Part shown: positions 17,127-25,528 of the stretch, piece after piece
Layout of the letters: the number at the start of each line of letters is the position of its first letter
Position numbering within the stretch: the stretch's first letter is position 1
NCBI GenBank assembly: GCA_019240475.1
Contig: JAFAYI010000031.1
Location: forward strand, 372,001 to 436,000
Length of the DNA stretch: 64,000 bases
Source of the DNA: Acidobacteriaceae bacterium
GTDB taxonomy: Bacteria > Acidobacteriota > Terriglobia > Bryobacterales > Bryobacteraceae
Direction: 5' to 3'
The notes under the pieces: generated by a model
Databases searched by the model: none
What the model was told of the DNA's origin: nothing
Seen by the model: only the letters and a program-made list of their open reading frames with translations
Made by a program: the position numbers and the translations under genes

Positions 17127-18539
17127 CTAGTCGTTACCTGCGGCGGAGTGGGCGACCAGTTCGAGTTCCGGGGCGGGTTCAGTTTTTTTTTGATGAAGGC
17201 GGGCGAGGAAGCCGGTATCGAAGTTGCCGGCGATGAAGTCTTCGTCGGCGAGGATTTGTTCGTGCAGAGGGATGGAGGTGTGGATTCCTTCGATTACGAA
17301 CATATCGAGCGCGCGCCGCATGCGCTGGATGGCTTCGTTGCGGTCGGCGCCATGGGTGATGAGCTTGGCGATCAAGGAATCGTAATAGGGCGGGACCACG
17401 CTGTCCGTATAGGCGGCGGTATCGACGCGCACGCCGATGCCGCCCGGTAGGTTGAGGCCGGTGATGCGGCCGGAGGAAGGGGCGAAGGTTTGGGGATGCT
17501 CGGCGTTGATGCGGCATTCGATGGCGTGGCCGCGCATCGTGATGGGGCCGCCCAGGATGCTGTTGAGGCATTCGCCCGAGGCGATGCGGATCTGCGCCTT
17601 GACAAGATCGATGCCGGTGACGAATTCGGTGACGGGATGTTCCACCTGGATGCGGGCGTTGACCTCGATGAAATAGAGATTGTGGTTCTCATCCATTAGA
17701 AATTCGACGGTGCCCGCGTTGGTGTAGCCAATCGCGCGAAGGGCTGCGCGGAGGCGGTCGGAGATGCGATGGCGAAGCTGGACGGAGACGGAGGGTGAAG
17801 GCGACTCTTCGATGATTTTCTGGTGCCGGCGCTGGATGGAGCATTCGCGCTCGCCGAGGATCTCAACGTTGCCGTGCTCGTCGGCAAGGATTTGGAACTC
17901 GATGTGGCGGGGATTTTCGACGAGCTTCTCCATGTAGACGTCCCCGCACGAGAAGGCGGCTGCCGCTTCCGATTGAGCTTGGGCGAGGAGGGCCGCGAGA
18001 TCGGACTCCGAACGGACGAGGCGCATGCCGCGCCCGCCACCTCCGGCCGCGGCCTTCAACATGACGGGATAGCCGATTTGGACCGCGATTGCGAGAGCCT
18101 CTTCGGCGCCGGAGAGCACCCCGCCGGAGCCGGGAAGAATGGGAACTCCGGCTTCGTCGAAGATGGCGCGAGCGCGCTGCTTGAGGCCCATCTGGCGGAT
18201 GATTTCAGGCCGGGGGCCGATGAACTTGATGCCGGAGAGCTCGCAGACTTCGGCGAAATCGGCGTTTTCGCTCAGAAAGCCGTAGCCTGGATGAACGGCA
18301 TCGACATTGGTGATTTCGGCGGCGCTGATGACGGAGGGGATATCCAGATAGCTGCGGGAGCTTTTCGCGGGGCCGATGCAGATGGCTTCGTCGGCGAAGC
18401 GGACGTGGAGGCTGTGGCGGTCGGCTTCCGAATAGACGGCGACGGTTTTGATGCCGAGATCCTTGCAGGCGCAGATGACGCGGAGGGCGATTTCCCCACG
18501 ATTGGCGATTAAGATCTTGCGAAACATGTCCCTCTTCAT
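17127..18539 (-). CDS. accC: Biotin carboxylase subunit of acetyl-CoA carboxylase
   Basis: 470 aa, full length. N-terminal FRKILIANRGEIALRVI, GYGFLSENADFAE, the ATP-grasp glycine loop (AAAGGGGRGMRLV), EKLVENPRHIEFQI, RECSIQRRHQKIIEE and the active-site VNARIQVEHPVTEFVTG are all intact. It carboxylates biotin on BCCP using ATP and bicarbonate, the first half of malonyl-CoA synthesis. The start may be four codons later (MFRK). It sits 23 nt after accB in one minus-strand unit. Confidence 0.97.
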   Translation of the reverse strand: MKRDMFRKILIANRGEIALRVICACKDLGIKTVAVYSEADRHSLHVRFADEAICIGPAKSSRSYLDIPSVISAAEITNVDAVHPGYGFLSENADFAEVCELSGIKFIGPRPEIIRQMGLKQRARAIFDEAGVPILPGSGGVLSGAEEALAIAVQIGYPVMLKAAAGGGGRGMRLVRSESDLAALLAQAQSEAAAAFSCGDVYMEKLVENPRHIEFQILADEHGNVEILGERECSIQRRHQKIIEESPSPSVSVQLRHRISDRLRAALRAIGYTNAGTVEFLMDENHNLYFIEVNARIQVEHPVTEFVTGIDLVKAQIRIASGECLNSILGGPITMRGHAIECRINAEHPQTFAPSSGRITGLNLPGGIGVRVDTAAYTDSVVPPYYDSLIAKLITHGADRNEAIQRMRRALDMFVIEGIHTSIPLHEQILADEDFIAGNFDTGFLARLHQKKTEPAPELELVAHSAAGND

Positions 18540-18562
18540 GATCTCAGGCGTGCTTCACGATC

Positions 18563-19060
18563 TCAGGCGGGGCGGATGGTGAAGAGGGACTCTCCATATT
18601 CGACGGGGCGGCCGTTTTCGACGTGTTTGGCGACGATCTCGCCGGCGATCTCCGCTTCGATTTCGTTCATGAGCTTCATGGATTCGATGATGCAGAGAAC
18701 TTGCTTGGGCTTGACGGTATCGCCGACTTTGACGAAGGAGGGCGAGCCGGGAGACGGGGCGTCGTAATAAGTCCCGACGATGGGAGACTTGACGACGATG
18801 CTGTTGTCGGTCTCCTTGGGAGCGGCGGGAGTTTGAAGCGGCTCGGAGGATGGCGCCAGGGTGGAAGCGGTCGCGGGCGAGGCGACCTGCGCAGCGGCGA
18901 CCGAAAGCGGAAGCACGGCGGGAACCACGATTTCTTGATGGGCGGGAGCAGCGAGGCTGCGGATGCGAACGCTGCTGTCGGCGCGGCGGACCTCCAGCTC
19001 TGCTATTCCCGTATCCTGGACAACGCGAATGAGTTCCTTGATTTCGTCAATGGTCATCAT
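18563..19060 (-). CDS. accB: Biotin carboxyl carrier protein of acetyl-CoA carboxylase
   Basis: 165 aa. The N-terminal helix (TIDEIKELIRVVQDTGIAEL), an Ala/Pro-rich linker and a biotinyl domain (VVKSPIVGTYYDAPSPGSP) with the biotinylation motif ESMKLMNE, target Lys129, are all typical. The domain ends IVAKHVENGRPVEYGESLF. It carries biotin between AccC and the carboxyltransferase, whose genes (accAD) are not in the window. Operon order is M24 peptidase, accB, accC. Confidence 0.97.
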   Translation of the reverse strand: MMTIDEIKELIRVVQDTGIAELEVRRADSSVRIRSLAAPAHQEIVVPAVLPLSVAAAQVASPATASTLAPSSEPLQTPAAPKETDNSIVVKSPIVGTYYDAPSPGSPSFVKVGDTVKPKQVLCIIESMKLMNEIEAEIAGEIVAKHVENGRPVEYGESLFTIRPA

Positions 19061-19091
19061 GAGCTCGCGGCGGAGCGAAACATTGGCATGA

Positions 19092-20174
19092 CTATAGTAC
19101 GACTAATTCTTTTCCGGTAGGGGTCAGGATCTCGCAGCCGCGGCCGGTCACAACCACGGTATCTTCGATTCGAACACCGCCGATTTCGGGCTGGTAGACG
19201 CCGGGTTCGATGGTAACGACCATGCCGGACTGCAGTTTGACCCTTTCCTTGTGGCCGAGCCTCGGACGTTCATGAATTTCGAGTCCGAGGCCATGGCCTG
19301 TGGAATGGATGAAAAACTTCTCCAAACCGTAACGCCGTAACACGTCTCGGGCCGCCGAATCAATGCTGGCGCAAGAGACGCCCGGCCGGACGGCATCTAA
19401 GGCCGCAAGCTGACTTTCGAGTACGGCCTTATACATGCGCCGGAGTTTAGGGTTGAGTCTGCCGACGGCGAAGGTGCGGGTCATATCGCTGGCATAGCCC
19501 GCGACGGTGGCGCCGACGTCCACCAAGAGTAAGCAATCCGCTTGAATGGGGTGGCCGGTGGGACGGGCGTGGGGGAGCGCTGTGCGGCGACCCGAGGCCA
19601 CGATAGTATCGAAGGCCGGCCCATCGGCGCCCAGCCTGCGCATGCGGTATTCGATCTCCGCAGCCAGGTCAAGCTCGGTCATGGAGGGCCGGAACCGGCG
19701 GAGCGCGTGTTCAAGAGCGGCCGAGTTCAATTGGACGGAGGCGCGGATAGTGGCGATTTCGACCGGCGATTTCAGCATCCGGAGTTCTTCGATGGCAGCC
19801 GCGACAGGCTTAAAGCGCGCGGGCGCGGCGACTTCTTTCAGGTGCTGGTATTCGGCGAACGAGATGCGGTTCTCCTCAAAAGCGATGGAGCGGAGACGCA
19901 GCCGCTTGACCCAGGAGGCGACTTCCTTGGACAGGTTGCCTTTGGCGACGATGACGTCGCAATCGGATTCGCCCGGCGCCTGGGACTGATAGCGAGGATC
20001 GGTGAAGAGCAACGACCGGCTGGGGGTGAGGAGCAGTATCCCGTTGCTGCCGGTGAAGCCGCTCAGGTAGCGAACATTGACGAGCGCGGTTACGAGAAAG
20101 GCGCCCGCGCGGACGGAAGGAAGGGTCTCCAGCAGGCGCTTGCGGCGGAGCGAGAGTTCATCGTGAGCGTCCAT
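19092..20174 (-). CDS. M24 family metallopeptidase (Xaa-Pro aminopeptidase type)
   Basis: 360 aa from ATG 20174; a longer open frame to 20486 lies inside the upstream gene and is not credible. The creatinase-like N-terminal domain (GSNGILLLTPSRSLLFTDPRY) is followed by the pita-bread catalytic domain with all metal ligands: Asp pair in VDVGATVAGYASDMTRTF, His in HSTGHGLGLEIHE, Glu in TIEPGVY and Glu in GGVRIEDTVVV. It removes N-terminal residues ahead of proline. M24 peptidase next to accBC is a common bacterial arrangement; it may be cotranscribed with them. Confidence 0.93.
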   Translation of the reverse strand: MDAHDELSLRRKRLLETLPSVRAGAFLVTALVNVRYLSGFTGSNGILLLTPSRSLLFTDPRYQSQAPGESDCDVIVAKGNLSKEVASWVKRLRLRSIAFEENRISFAEYQHLKEVAAPARFKPVAAAIEELRMLKSPVEIATIRASVQLNSAALEHALRRFRPSMTELDLAAEIEYRMRRLGADGPAFDTIVASGRRTALPHARPTGHPIQADCLLLVDVGATVAGYASDMTRTFAVGRLNPKLRRMYKAVLESQLAALDAVRPGVSCASIDSAARDVLRRYGLEKFFIHSTGHGLGLEIHERPRLGHKERVKLQSGMVVTIEPGVYQPEIGGVRIEDTVVVTGRGCEILTPTGKELVVL

Positions 20175-20188
20175 TGCAAGGAGAGAGA

Positions 20189-21157
20189 TCAGGGGATGAG
20201 CAAGAGCTTGCCGCTGGTGGCGCGTGCTTCCAGGTCGCGATGGGCTTGTCCGGCATCGGCCAGCGGGTAGGCGCGATGAATGCGGACTTCGAGGCGGCCG
20301 GCAGCGATCCAATGGAAGAGGTCGGAAGAACGCCAGCGCAGCTCGTTCGAATCGGCGATGTAGTTGGCGAGAGTAGGACGGGTGAGGAAGAGAGAGCCTT
20401 TTTGGCTGAGAAGCAGGGGCTGGATGGGATCGACGGCGCCGCTCGAGTTGCCGAAGCTGACCATCATGCCGCGAGGCTTGAGGCAATCGAGGCTTTGGAG
20501 AAACGTGGCGCGGCCGACCGAATCGTAGACGACCTCCAGGCCGGCGTTGGATGTGAACTGTTTGACGGCCGCGGCGAAATCCGTTTGCGTGTAGAGGACG
20601 ATGTGGTCGGCGCCGTGGCGGGTCGCGAGCTGGGCCTTATCTTCGGTTGAAACCGTGCCGATGACAGTTGCGCCGCAGATTTTTGCGATCTGCACGAGCA
20701 AGAGACCGACTCCACCGGCAGCAGCATGCACCAGACAGGTTTGGCCGGGCTGGAGGGGAAACGTGGACCGGGCGAGATAGTGGGCGGTCATGCCTTGGAG
20801 CATGACGGCGGCGCCCTGTTCGAAGGTGACCGTGTCGGGAAGTTCGACTAGCTGCGATTGGGGAACAACGGCGTACTCCGCATAGGAGCCGCGGGCGAGT
20901 GTATAGGCGACGCGCTGGCCGGGGCGGAAAGAACAGTTGGGGCCGACGGCTTCAATGACGCCCGCCGCCTCGCTGCCGAGCAGCACAGGGGTTTCGGGAG
21001 CCTTATACAGGCCTGTGCGGAAATAGACATCGATAAAGTTGACCCCTATGGCAGCGATCTTGACGAGCGCCTGACCGTCGCCGGGCGCGGGTTTGGGGAG
21101 ATCGACGAGCTTGAGGTTTTCGGGACCGCCGAGGGGGTCGGCAACGACAGCCTTCAT
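20189..21157 (-). CDS. qor: NADPH:quinone oxidoreductase, zinc-independent MDR family
   Basis: 322 aa. GroES-like N-terminal half (GVNFIDVYFRTGLYKAPETP, LGSEAAGVIEAVG) and Rossmann half with the nucleotide-binding AAAGGVGLLLVQIAK. The YDSVGRATFLQSLDCLKPRG and MVSFGNSSGAVDPIQP segments are typical of the QOR1 subfamily. No catalytic or structural zinc ligands are seen. It reduces quinones by one or two electrons with NADPH in the cytoplasm. It lies 14 nt upstream of the M24 gene. Confidence 0.92.
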   Translation of the reverse strand: MKAVVADPLGGPENLKLVDLPKPAPGDGQALVKIAAIGVNFIDVYFRTGLYKAPETPVLLGSEAAGVIEAVGPNCSFRPGQRVAYTLARGSYAEYAVVPQSQLVELPDTVTFEQGAAVMLQGMTAHYLARSTFPLQPGQTCLVHAAAGGVGLLLVQIAKICGATVIGTVSTEDKAQLATRHGADHIVLYTQTDFAAAVKQFTSNAGLEVVYDSVGRATFLQSLDCLKPRGMMVSFGNSSGAVDPIQPLLLSQKGSLFLTRPTLANYIADSNELRWRSSDLFHWIAAGRLEVRIHRAYPLADAGQAHRDLEARATSGKLLLIP

Positions 21158-21193
21158 AGGGAGATTCTACGATGGCGGGCGGACGCATGAAGC

Positions 21194-21319
21194 GTTAAGC
21201 GGCCACCGGCCGATCTCCTCGCATGACACCGTCACCCGAGACCGCCGCGTCTCGGAATTGACGAACCAAGCCGGCGTGTGGACGCGGCTGGGTGAGCGCG
21301 CGACGCTAGGAGGCCGCTT
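21194..21319. repeat. Structured intergenic segment between qor and the histidine kinase gene
   Basis: The 188-nt divergent gap contains a 9-bp perfect long-range inverted repeat (TAAGCGGCC near 21195 with GGCCGCTTA near 21311), a nested CTCCT/AGGAG pair just inside it, and an internal 7-bp hairpin CCGAGAC (21236-21242) with GTCTCGG (21249-21255). No known RNA family is recognised. It could be a 5' leader, a small RNA or a short inverted-repeat element. Confidence 0.45.
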
Positions 21320-21345
21320 AGCCGAGCATCTTACACCGGGGCCTA

Positions 21346-23673
21346 ATGTCTGTGGCGAAAGCCACCGATGAGATGAGAAGCAGAGGTATGCAAAGGCTCC
21401 GAGCTTCAAAAGCACGATGGCATCGTAGCGCCATTGGCGGCGGGACGTGGGGCGCCGCCCTGGCGTTGCTGGTAACGGTAGCGCTGCAGGCTGCGGGCGC
21501 GGCGGGGAGCGCCGGCACGACCGCGCTTCCGACGCTCACGACAATTCAGAAGGTGCGAAGCCTGAAACCCGACCAAGCGATGCGGCGCTATCCGGTTCGC
21601 GTCAAGGCGGTGGTGACGTACTTCGATCCGGTCGCGCCGGATATGTTCTTGCAAGACGCGAGCGGGGCGGTATGGGTGAAGTGGTCGCCCGGGCTCCCGA
21701 AGCCTTCGATCGGCAGCGTAGTGGAGCTGGAAGGCGTGACCACTTTTTCGGATTTCGCTCCGGATATCGGCAACCCGCGATGGACCGTGGTGGGGCGCGC
21801 GCCGATGCCCGCGCCAAAGCGGGTGACGTATGAGCAGATGGCGAGCACATCCGAGGACAGCCAGTGGGTCGAGGTGGAAGGCATTGTCCGGCAGGCCGAG
21901 TATCTGCATCGGAGCGGGAACGAGCGGGTGCTTTGGATGGATTTGGCGATTGCCGGAGGCCGCATCGATTTAGCGATTCCGTGGGACGGCACGCCAACCC
22001 CGACTAGATTGGTGGACGCGCGGATTCGAGTAAATGGGGTATGCGGCGCCGAGTTTAGCGCGAAGGACCAGTTGGTAGGAGTGCAGTTGTATGTGCCCAG
22101 TTTGGACAACATTTCGATATTGGAGCCCGCGGAGCCATATCCGTTTAACGAACCGACGACCCCTGTGGGACGGCTGCAGAGATACGGGTTTCATAGCTCT
22201 ATCGGGCATCGGGTGAAGTTGGCTGGACAGGTGACCGCGTCCTTGCCGGGACAGGGATTCTATATGGCGGACGATTCGGGCAGCCTCTACGTCGCCAGCC
22301 GGCAGGGCATCGCGTTATCGCCGGGAGATCGGATCGAGACTCTAGGATTCATCGGTCTCGCGGATTCCCATGTCCGTTTGGAAGACGCTGTCACGCGGAA
22401 GACGGGAGACGGACCGGAACCGCCCGCGAAAAGCATCACAGTGGAACAGGCGATGAGCGGGGAATACGACTCGGAGCTGGTCGCGTTGCGAGGCTCGGTA
22501 GTAGGCGCGGGCTCCTTCCGGCGGAATGAGACTTTGTTGGTGCAGCAGAAACAAGCGGTCTTTTCAATTTCCCTGCCTCCGACCATGAAAGAGCTGCCGG
22601 CGGAAGGCAGCCTGGTGGAAGCCAGCGGGATTTGCGTAAACGATGTAGATGCGTTGGGCCGGGTGAATGCAGTGCGGTTGGTTGCACGGTCGCCGCGGGA
22701 TCTCAAGGTGCTGCGGACGCCATCGTGGCTAACCGCGCGGTATGCCGCGAATGTAGTGGGCCTTCTGGCGGCTGCAATCGCGGTGGTCATGGCATGGGTG
22801 CTGGTTCTGCGAAGGCGGGTGAGCTATCAAACGCGGGTCATTAGCCAAAAATTGGAGCAAGAGGAGAATTTGAAAAAAGCGGCTGAAATGGCGAGCCGCG
22901 CCAAGAGCGAATTCGTGGCCAATATGAGCCATGAGATTCGGACACCGATGAACGCGATCCTGGGGTTCACCGATTTGCTGCTGGGCACCCCGATCGACAA
23001 CGACCAGGAAGATTACTTGAAAACGATTCAGTTTTCATCGCAGGCGCTGCTGCGGATCTTGAACGATATTCTGGACTTTGAAAAGATCGAAGCCGGAGGG
23101 CTGAGGCTCGAAAGCGCTCCTTTTTCCATTCGCAATTGCGCTGAGATCGCGCTGCAGGTGATAGAGCCGGAAGCGGCGCGCAAGGGGCTGGCGATATCAC
23201 TGCGCGTCGAGAAAGGCGTTCCCGACGCGGTGAGAGGCGATCCGCATCGGCTGCACCAGGTGCTGCTGAATCTGCTAGGGAATGCGCTGAAGTTTACCGA
23301 GCGCGGATCGATTGTGCTGACTGTCGGCTTGAGAGAGCGCACGGCATCGGATGCGGAGTTCCAATTCACAGTTGCCGATACCGGCATCGGCATCCCTCCG
23401 GAAGCACAGAACCGCATCTTCGAGTCGTTTCAGCAGGTGGACGGCTCGACTACGCGGAAGTATGGAGGCACAGGGCTGGGGCTCGCGATCTGCACGCGGC
23501 TGGTTCACTTATTCAGCGGCGCTATCTGGGTAGAGAGCGAGGTAGGAGCCGGCAGCAAATTCCGGTTCACCGCGTGGTTTCATCTCGACAACCGAAGCGA
23601 AGGACCGCCGTTCGAAAAAGAATCTGGAACTCGGGAGGACAGCTCCGCAACGTGCTTGTTGTCGTCGGGGTGA
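21346..23673 (+). CDS. Membrane-bound sensor histidine kinase with periplasmic OB-like domains
   Basis: 775 aa. An N-terminal membrane anchor/signal (~32-54) is followed by a ~400-residue periplasmic region containing repeated OB-like modules (RYPVRVKAVVTYFDPVAPDM; HRVKLAGQVTASLPGQGFYM; LVALRGSVVGAGSF). Then come a TM helix (~467-490), a short coiled coil, a HisKA domain with FVANMSHEIRTPMNAI (His529 as phosphoacceptor) and a HATPase domain (LLNLLGNALKFTERG, VADTGIGIPPE, GGTGLGLAI). There is no receiver domain and no response regulator nearby, so the partner is elsewhere. It converges with cimA, the stops being 1 nt apart. Confidence 0.92.
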   Translation: MSVAKATDEMRSRGMQRLRASKARWHRSAIGGGTWGAALALLVTVALQAAGAAGSAGTTALPTLTTIQKVRSLKPDQAMRRYPVRVKAVVTYFDPVAPDMFLQDASGAVWVKWSPGLPKPSIGSVVELEGVTTFSDFAPDIGNPRWTVVGRAPMPAPKRVTYEQMASTSEDSQWVEVEGIVRQAEYLHRSGNERVLWMDLAIAGGRIDLAIPWDGTPTPTRLVDARIRVNGVCGAEFSAKDQLVGVQLYVPSLDNISILEPAEPYPFNEPTTPVGRLQRYGFHSSIGHRVKLAGQVTASLPGQGFYMADDSGSLYVASRQGIALSPGDRIETLGFIGLADSHVRLEDAVTRKTGDGPEPPAKSITVEQAMSGEYDSELVALRGSVVGAGSFRRNETLLVQQKQAVFSISLPPTMKELPAEGSLVEASGICVNDVDALGRVNAVRLVARSPRDLKVLRTPSWLTARYAANVVGLLAAAIAVVMAWVLVLRRRVSYQTRVISQKLEQEENLKKAAEMASRAKSEFVANMSHEIRTPMNAILGFTDLLLGTPIDNDQEDYLKTIQFSSQALLRILNDILDFEKIEAGGLRLESAPFSIRNCAEIALQVIEPEAARKGLAISLRVEKGVPDAVRGDPHRLHQVLLNLLGNALKFTERGSIVLTVGLRERTASDAEFQFTVADTGIGIPPEAQNRIFESFQQVDGSTTRKYGGTGLGLAICTRLVHLFSGAIWVESEVGAGSKFRFTAWFHLDNRSEGPPFEKESGTREDSSATCLLSSG

Positions 23674-23674
23674 G

Positions 23675-25303
23675 CTAGACGGCCCAACTGAAATCGCGAT
23701 TGTTGCCGCCTAGCCGTTCGCCGCTTTCCCGAAGACGCATGAGTTCGAGTCGAAGCGCGTCTACCAGGGCTCGCCAGCTCGCGTCGATGACGTTGGTGGA
23801 AACGCCAACCGTGGCCCAAGAGCGGCGATGATCGGTCCATTCGACGAGAACCCGAACCTTCGATTCGGTGCCGCCTTTGCCCAGGACGCGCACTTTATAG
23901 TCGGTGAGTCGTACGCCGGTGATGGCGGGATAGATGGAGGCCAGACACTGACGAAGGCAAATGTCCAGCGCGTGCACGGGACCATCGCCGCTGGCGGTGG
24001 ATGAGTGGACATCCTCGCCGACGCGCAGAGTGACGCTCGCGGTTGTTATCGTTCGGCCGGAAGTTGACTGCTTGCCCGTATGTGTTTGCAGCTTCGTCGA
24101 GACCTGATAGCTCACGACATCGAAGGCGTGAAATTCGGGATGGGCGGTCTCGCGCACCAGCAGCTCGAACGTGCCTTCGGCGGTTTCGAAGTCGTAGCCC
24201 TGGTGCTCCATGTGCTTGATGCGTTGAAGAAGTTCGTGGCGAGCGGCATCCGTGAGGTGGTCCTTGAGACCGAGCTGATTGAGCTTAAACGCGATATTGC
24301 CTCGGCCCGAGAGGTCGCTGAGCAGCACGCGCTGGCGGTTGCCGACCGCCTCGGGCCGAATGTGCTCGTAGGTCGCTGCATCCTTCATAACGGCGCTGAC
24401 GTGGATTCCTCCTTTATGGGCGAAGGCGCTGGCGCCCACAAATGCCTGGTCGCGGCGGAGCGGCAGATTGGCAAGCTCGGAGACGAAGCGCGCGAGCTGA
24501 GTGAGATTCTTGAGGCTGTCGGGACCGATGGTGGTGTGGCCGAGCTTGAGTTCCAGGTTAGGAAGAATGGAGCAGAGGTTGGCGTTGCCGCAGCGCTCGC
24601 CATAGCCGTTGATGCAGCCCTGAATGTGAGTGACGCCGGCCTCGACAGCAAGAAGCGTGTTGGCGACCGCCACTTCGGAGTCGTTATGGCAATGGATTCC
24701 GAGCACGCCATCGAAGCGGGCGCGGACCTGCTCGACAATTTCGAGAAGCCGCGGGGGAAGCGTGCCGCCGTTCGTGTCGCACAGACAGAGCACGTCGGCG
24801 CCCGCGGCCTGGGCGGCTTCGAGCGTGCGCAGGGCAAAGGACAGGTTGGCGTTGTAGCCATCGAAGAAGTGCTCGGCGTCATAGATGACTTCGCGGCCGT
24901 GCGCTTTGAGATAGGAGACCGTGCTGGAGATGAGTTGAAGGTTCTCTTGTTCCGTGATCCCTAGGGCGCGGGCGACGTGGAAATCCCAACTTTTCCCGAA
25001 GATGGAGACGGTGGAAGTGCCGGCGGCGATGAGGTGGGCGACGCTCGGATCTTCTTCGACGGAGTTCTTGGCTAGCCGCGTGGCGCCGAACGCGGTCAGC
25101 TTGGAATGCTTGAGCTTAAGGGACTTGGCGCGCTCAAAAAACTCTTTGTCCTTGGGGTTTGAGCCGGGCCAGCCGCCTTCGATGTAGTCCAGCCCGAGTT
25201 CATCGAGTTTCGCGGCGATAAGGAGCTTATCGTCGACGGAGAAGGAAACAGACTCGGCTTGAGTGCCATCGCGGAGCGTGGTGTCGAAGGTGAAGATCTT
25301 CAT
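23675..25303 (-). CDS. cimA: (R)-citramalate synthase
   Basis: 542 aa. HMGL-like catalytic domain: FTFDTTLRDGTQAESVSFS, LGLDYIEGGWPGSNPKD, VIYDAEHFFDGY, LCDTNGGTLPP, GIHCHNDSEVAVANTL, and the GCINGYGERCGNANL signature of the CimA/LeuA family. The C-terminal half is a LeuA-type regulatory domain (VSYQVSTKLQ, TASVTLRVGEDVHSSTASG, TDYKVRVL). It condenses pyruvate and acetyl-CoA to citramalate, the first step of threonine-independent isoleucine synthesis. It is preceded by a leader peptide and attenuator rich in Ile/Leu/Val codons. Distinction from 2-isopropylmalate synthase rests on sequence pattern only. Confidence 0.9.
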   Translation of the reverse strand: MKIFTFDTTLRDGTQAESVSFSVDDKLLIAAKLDELGLDYIEGGWPGSNPKDKEFFERAKSLKLKHSKLTAFGATRLAKNSVEEDPSVAHLIAAGTSTVSIFGKSWDFHVARALGITEQENLQLISSTVSYLKAHGREVIYDAEHFFDGYNANLSFALRTLEAAQAAGADVLCLCDTNGGTLPPRLLEIVEQVRARFDGVLGIHCHNDSEVAVANTLLAVEAGVTHIQGCINGYGERCGNANLCSILPNLELKLGHTTIGPDSLKNLTQLARFVSELANLPLRRDQAFVGASAFAHKGGIHVSAVMKDAATYEHIRPEAVGNRQRVLLSDLSGRGNIAFKLNQLGLKDHLTDAARHELLQRIKHMEHQGYDFETAEGTFELLVRETAHPEFHAFDVVSYQVSTKLQTHTGKQSTSGRTITTASVTLRVGEDVHSSTASGDGPVHALDICLRQCLASIYPAITGVRLTDYKVRVLGKGGTESKVRVLVEWTDHRRSWATVGVSTNVIDASWRALVDALRLELMRLRESGERLGGNNRDFSWAV

Positions 25304-25348
25304 AGTTTGGATTCGAAGTTCTACGCGCGTTCATTTCTTTAGTGGCCC

Positions 25349-25390
25349 AAAAGCAAAAGGCCACCGGCTAGGTTTTCCCTGCCCGTGGCC
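25349..25390 (-). terminator. Attenuator terminator upstream of cimA
   Basis: On the minus strand GGCCACGGGC (25390-25381) pairs with GCCGGTGGCC (25368-25359) through 6 bp, one G-G mismatch and 3 bp, followed directly by TTTTGCTTTT (25358-25349). It lies between the leader peptide and cimA, so termination here would prevent cimA transcription. Confidence 0.75.
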
Positions 25391-25426
25391 CTCGGATTCG
25401 GTTGATATGCGAGGTCTCAGGCAGGG
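25377..25426 (-). promoter_or_regulatory. Antiterminator pairing of the cimA attenuator
   Basis: CCCTGCC in the last codons of the leader peptide (25426-25420) is complementary to GGCAGGG (25383-25377), which overlaps the 5' arm and loop of the terminator. A third, earlier pairing is possible between AGGTCTCA at the leader start (25480-25473) and TGAGACCT at the leader stop (25419-25412), which would sequester the first strand of the antiterminator. These mutually exclusive pairings are the hallmark of translation-coupled attenuation. Confidence 0.7.
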
Positions 25427-25473
25427 CCGGTAATGGCCATGCTAATGAGAATGCCGACGGGACGAAGAAGCAT
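25417..25473 (-). CDS. Leader peptide of the cimA attenuator
   Basis: 18 aa, MLLRPVGILISMAITGPA, from ATG 25473 to TGA 25417-25419. Seven of 18 residues are Leu, Ile or Val (three Ile codons, three Leu, one Val), matching the end products of the pathway. Ribosome stalling at these codons under branched-chain amino acid shortage would free the antiterminator strand. No strong Shine-Dalgarno precedes it. It is far too short for usual gene callers. Confidence 0.75.
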   Translation of the reverse strand: MLLRPVGILISMAITGPA

Positions 25474-25488
25474 GAGACCTAGGCTTCG

Positions 25489-25494
25489 ATTATA
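25489..25494 (-). promoter_or_regulatory. -10 element of the cimA leader transcript
   Basis: A perfect TATAAT on the minus strand is 16 nt before the leader ATG, giving an expected start near 25482 and a leader of roughly 180 nt. No good -35 is seen at 17 nt (GTCCTT), so activation or an extended element may be needed. Confidence 0.6.
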
Positions 25495-25528
25495 AAACAA
25501 CGATGCGGAGAAAGGACTTGCGTACGAT

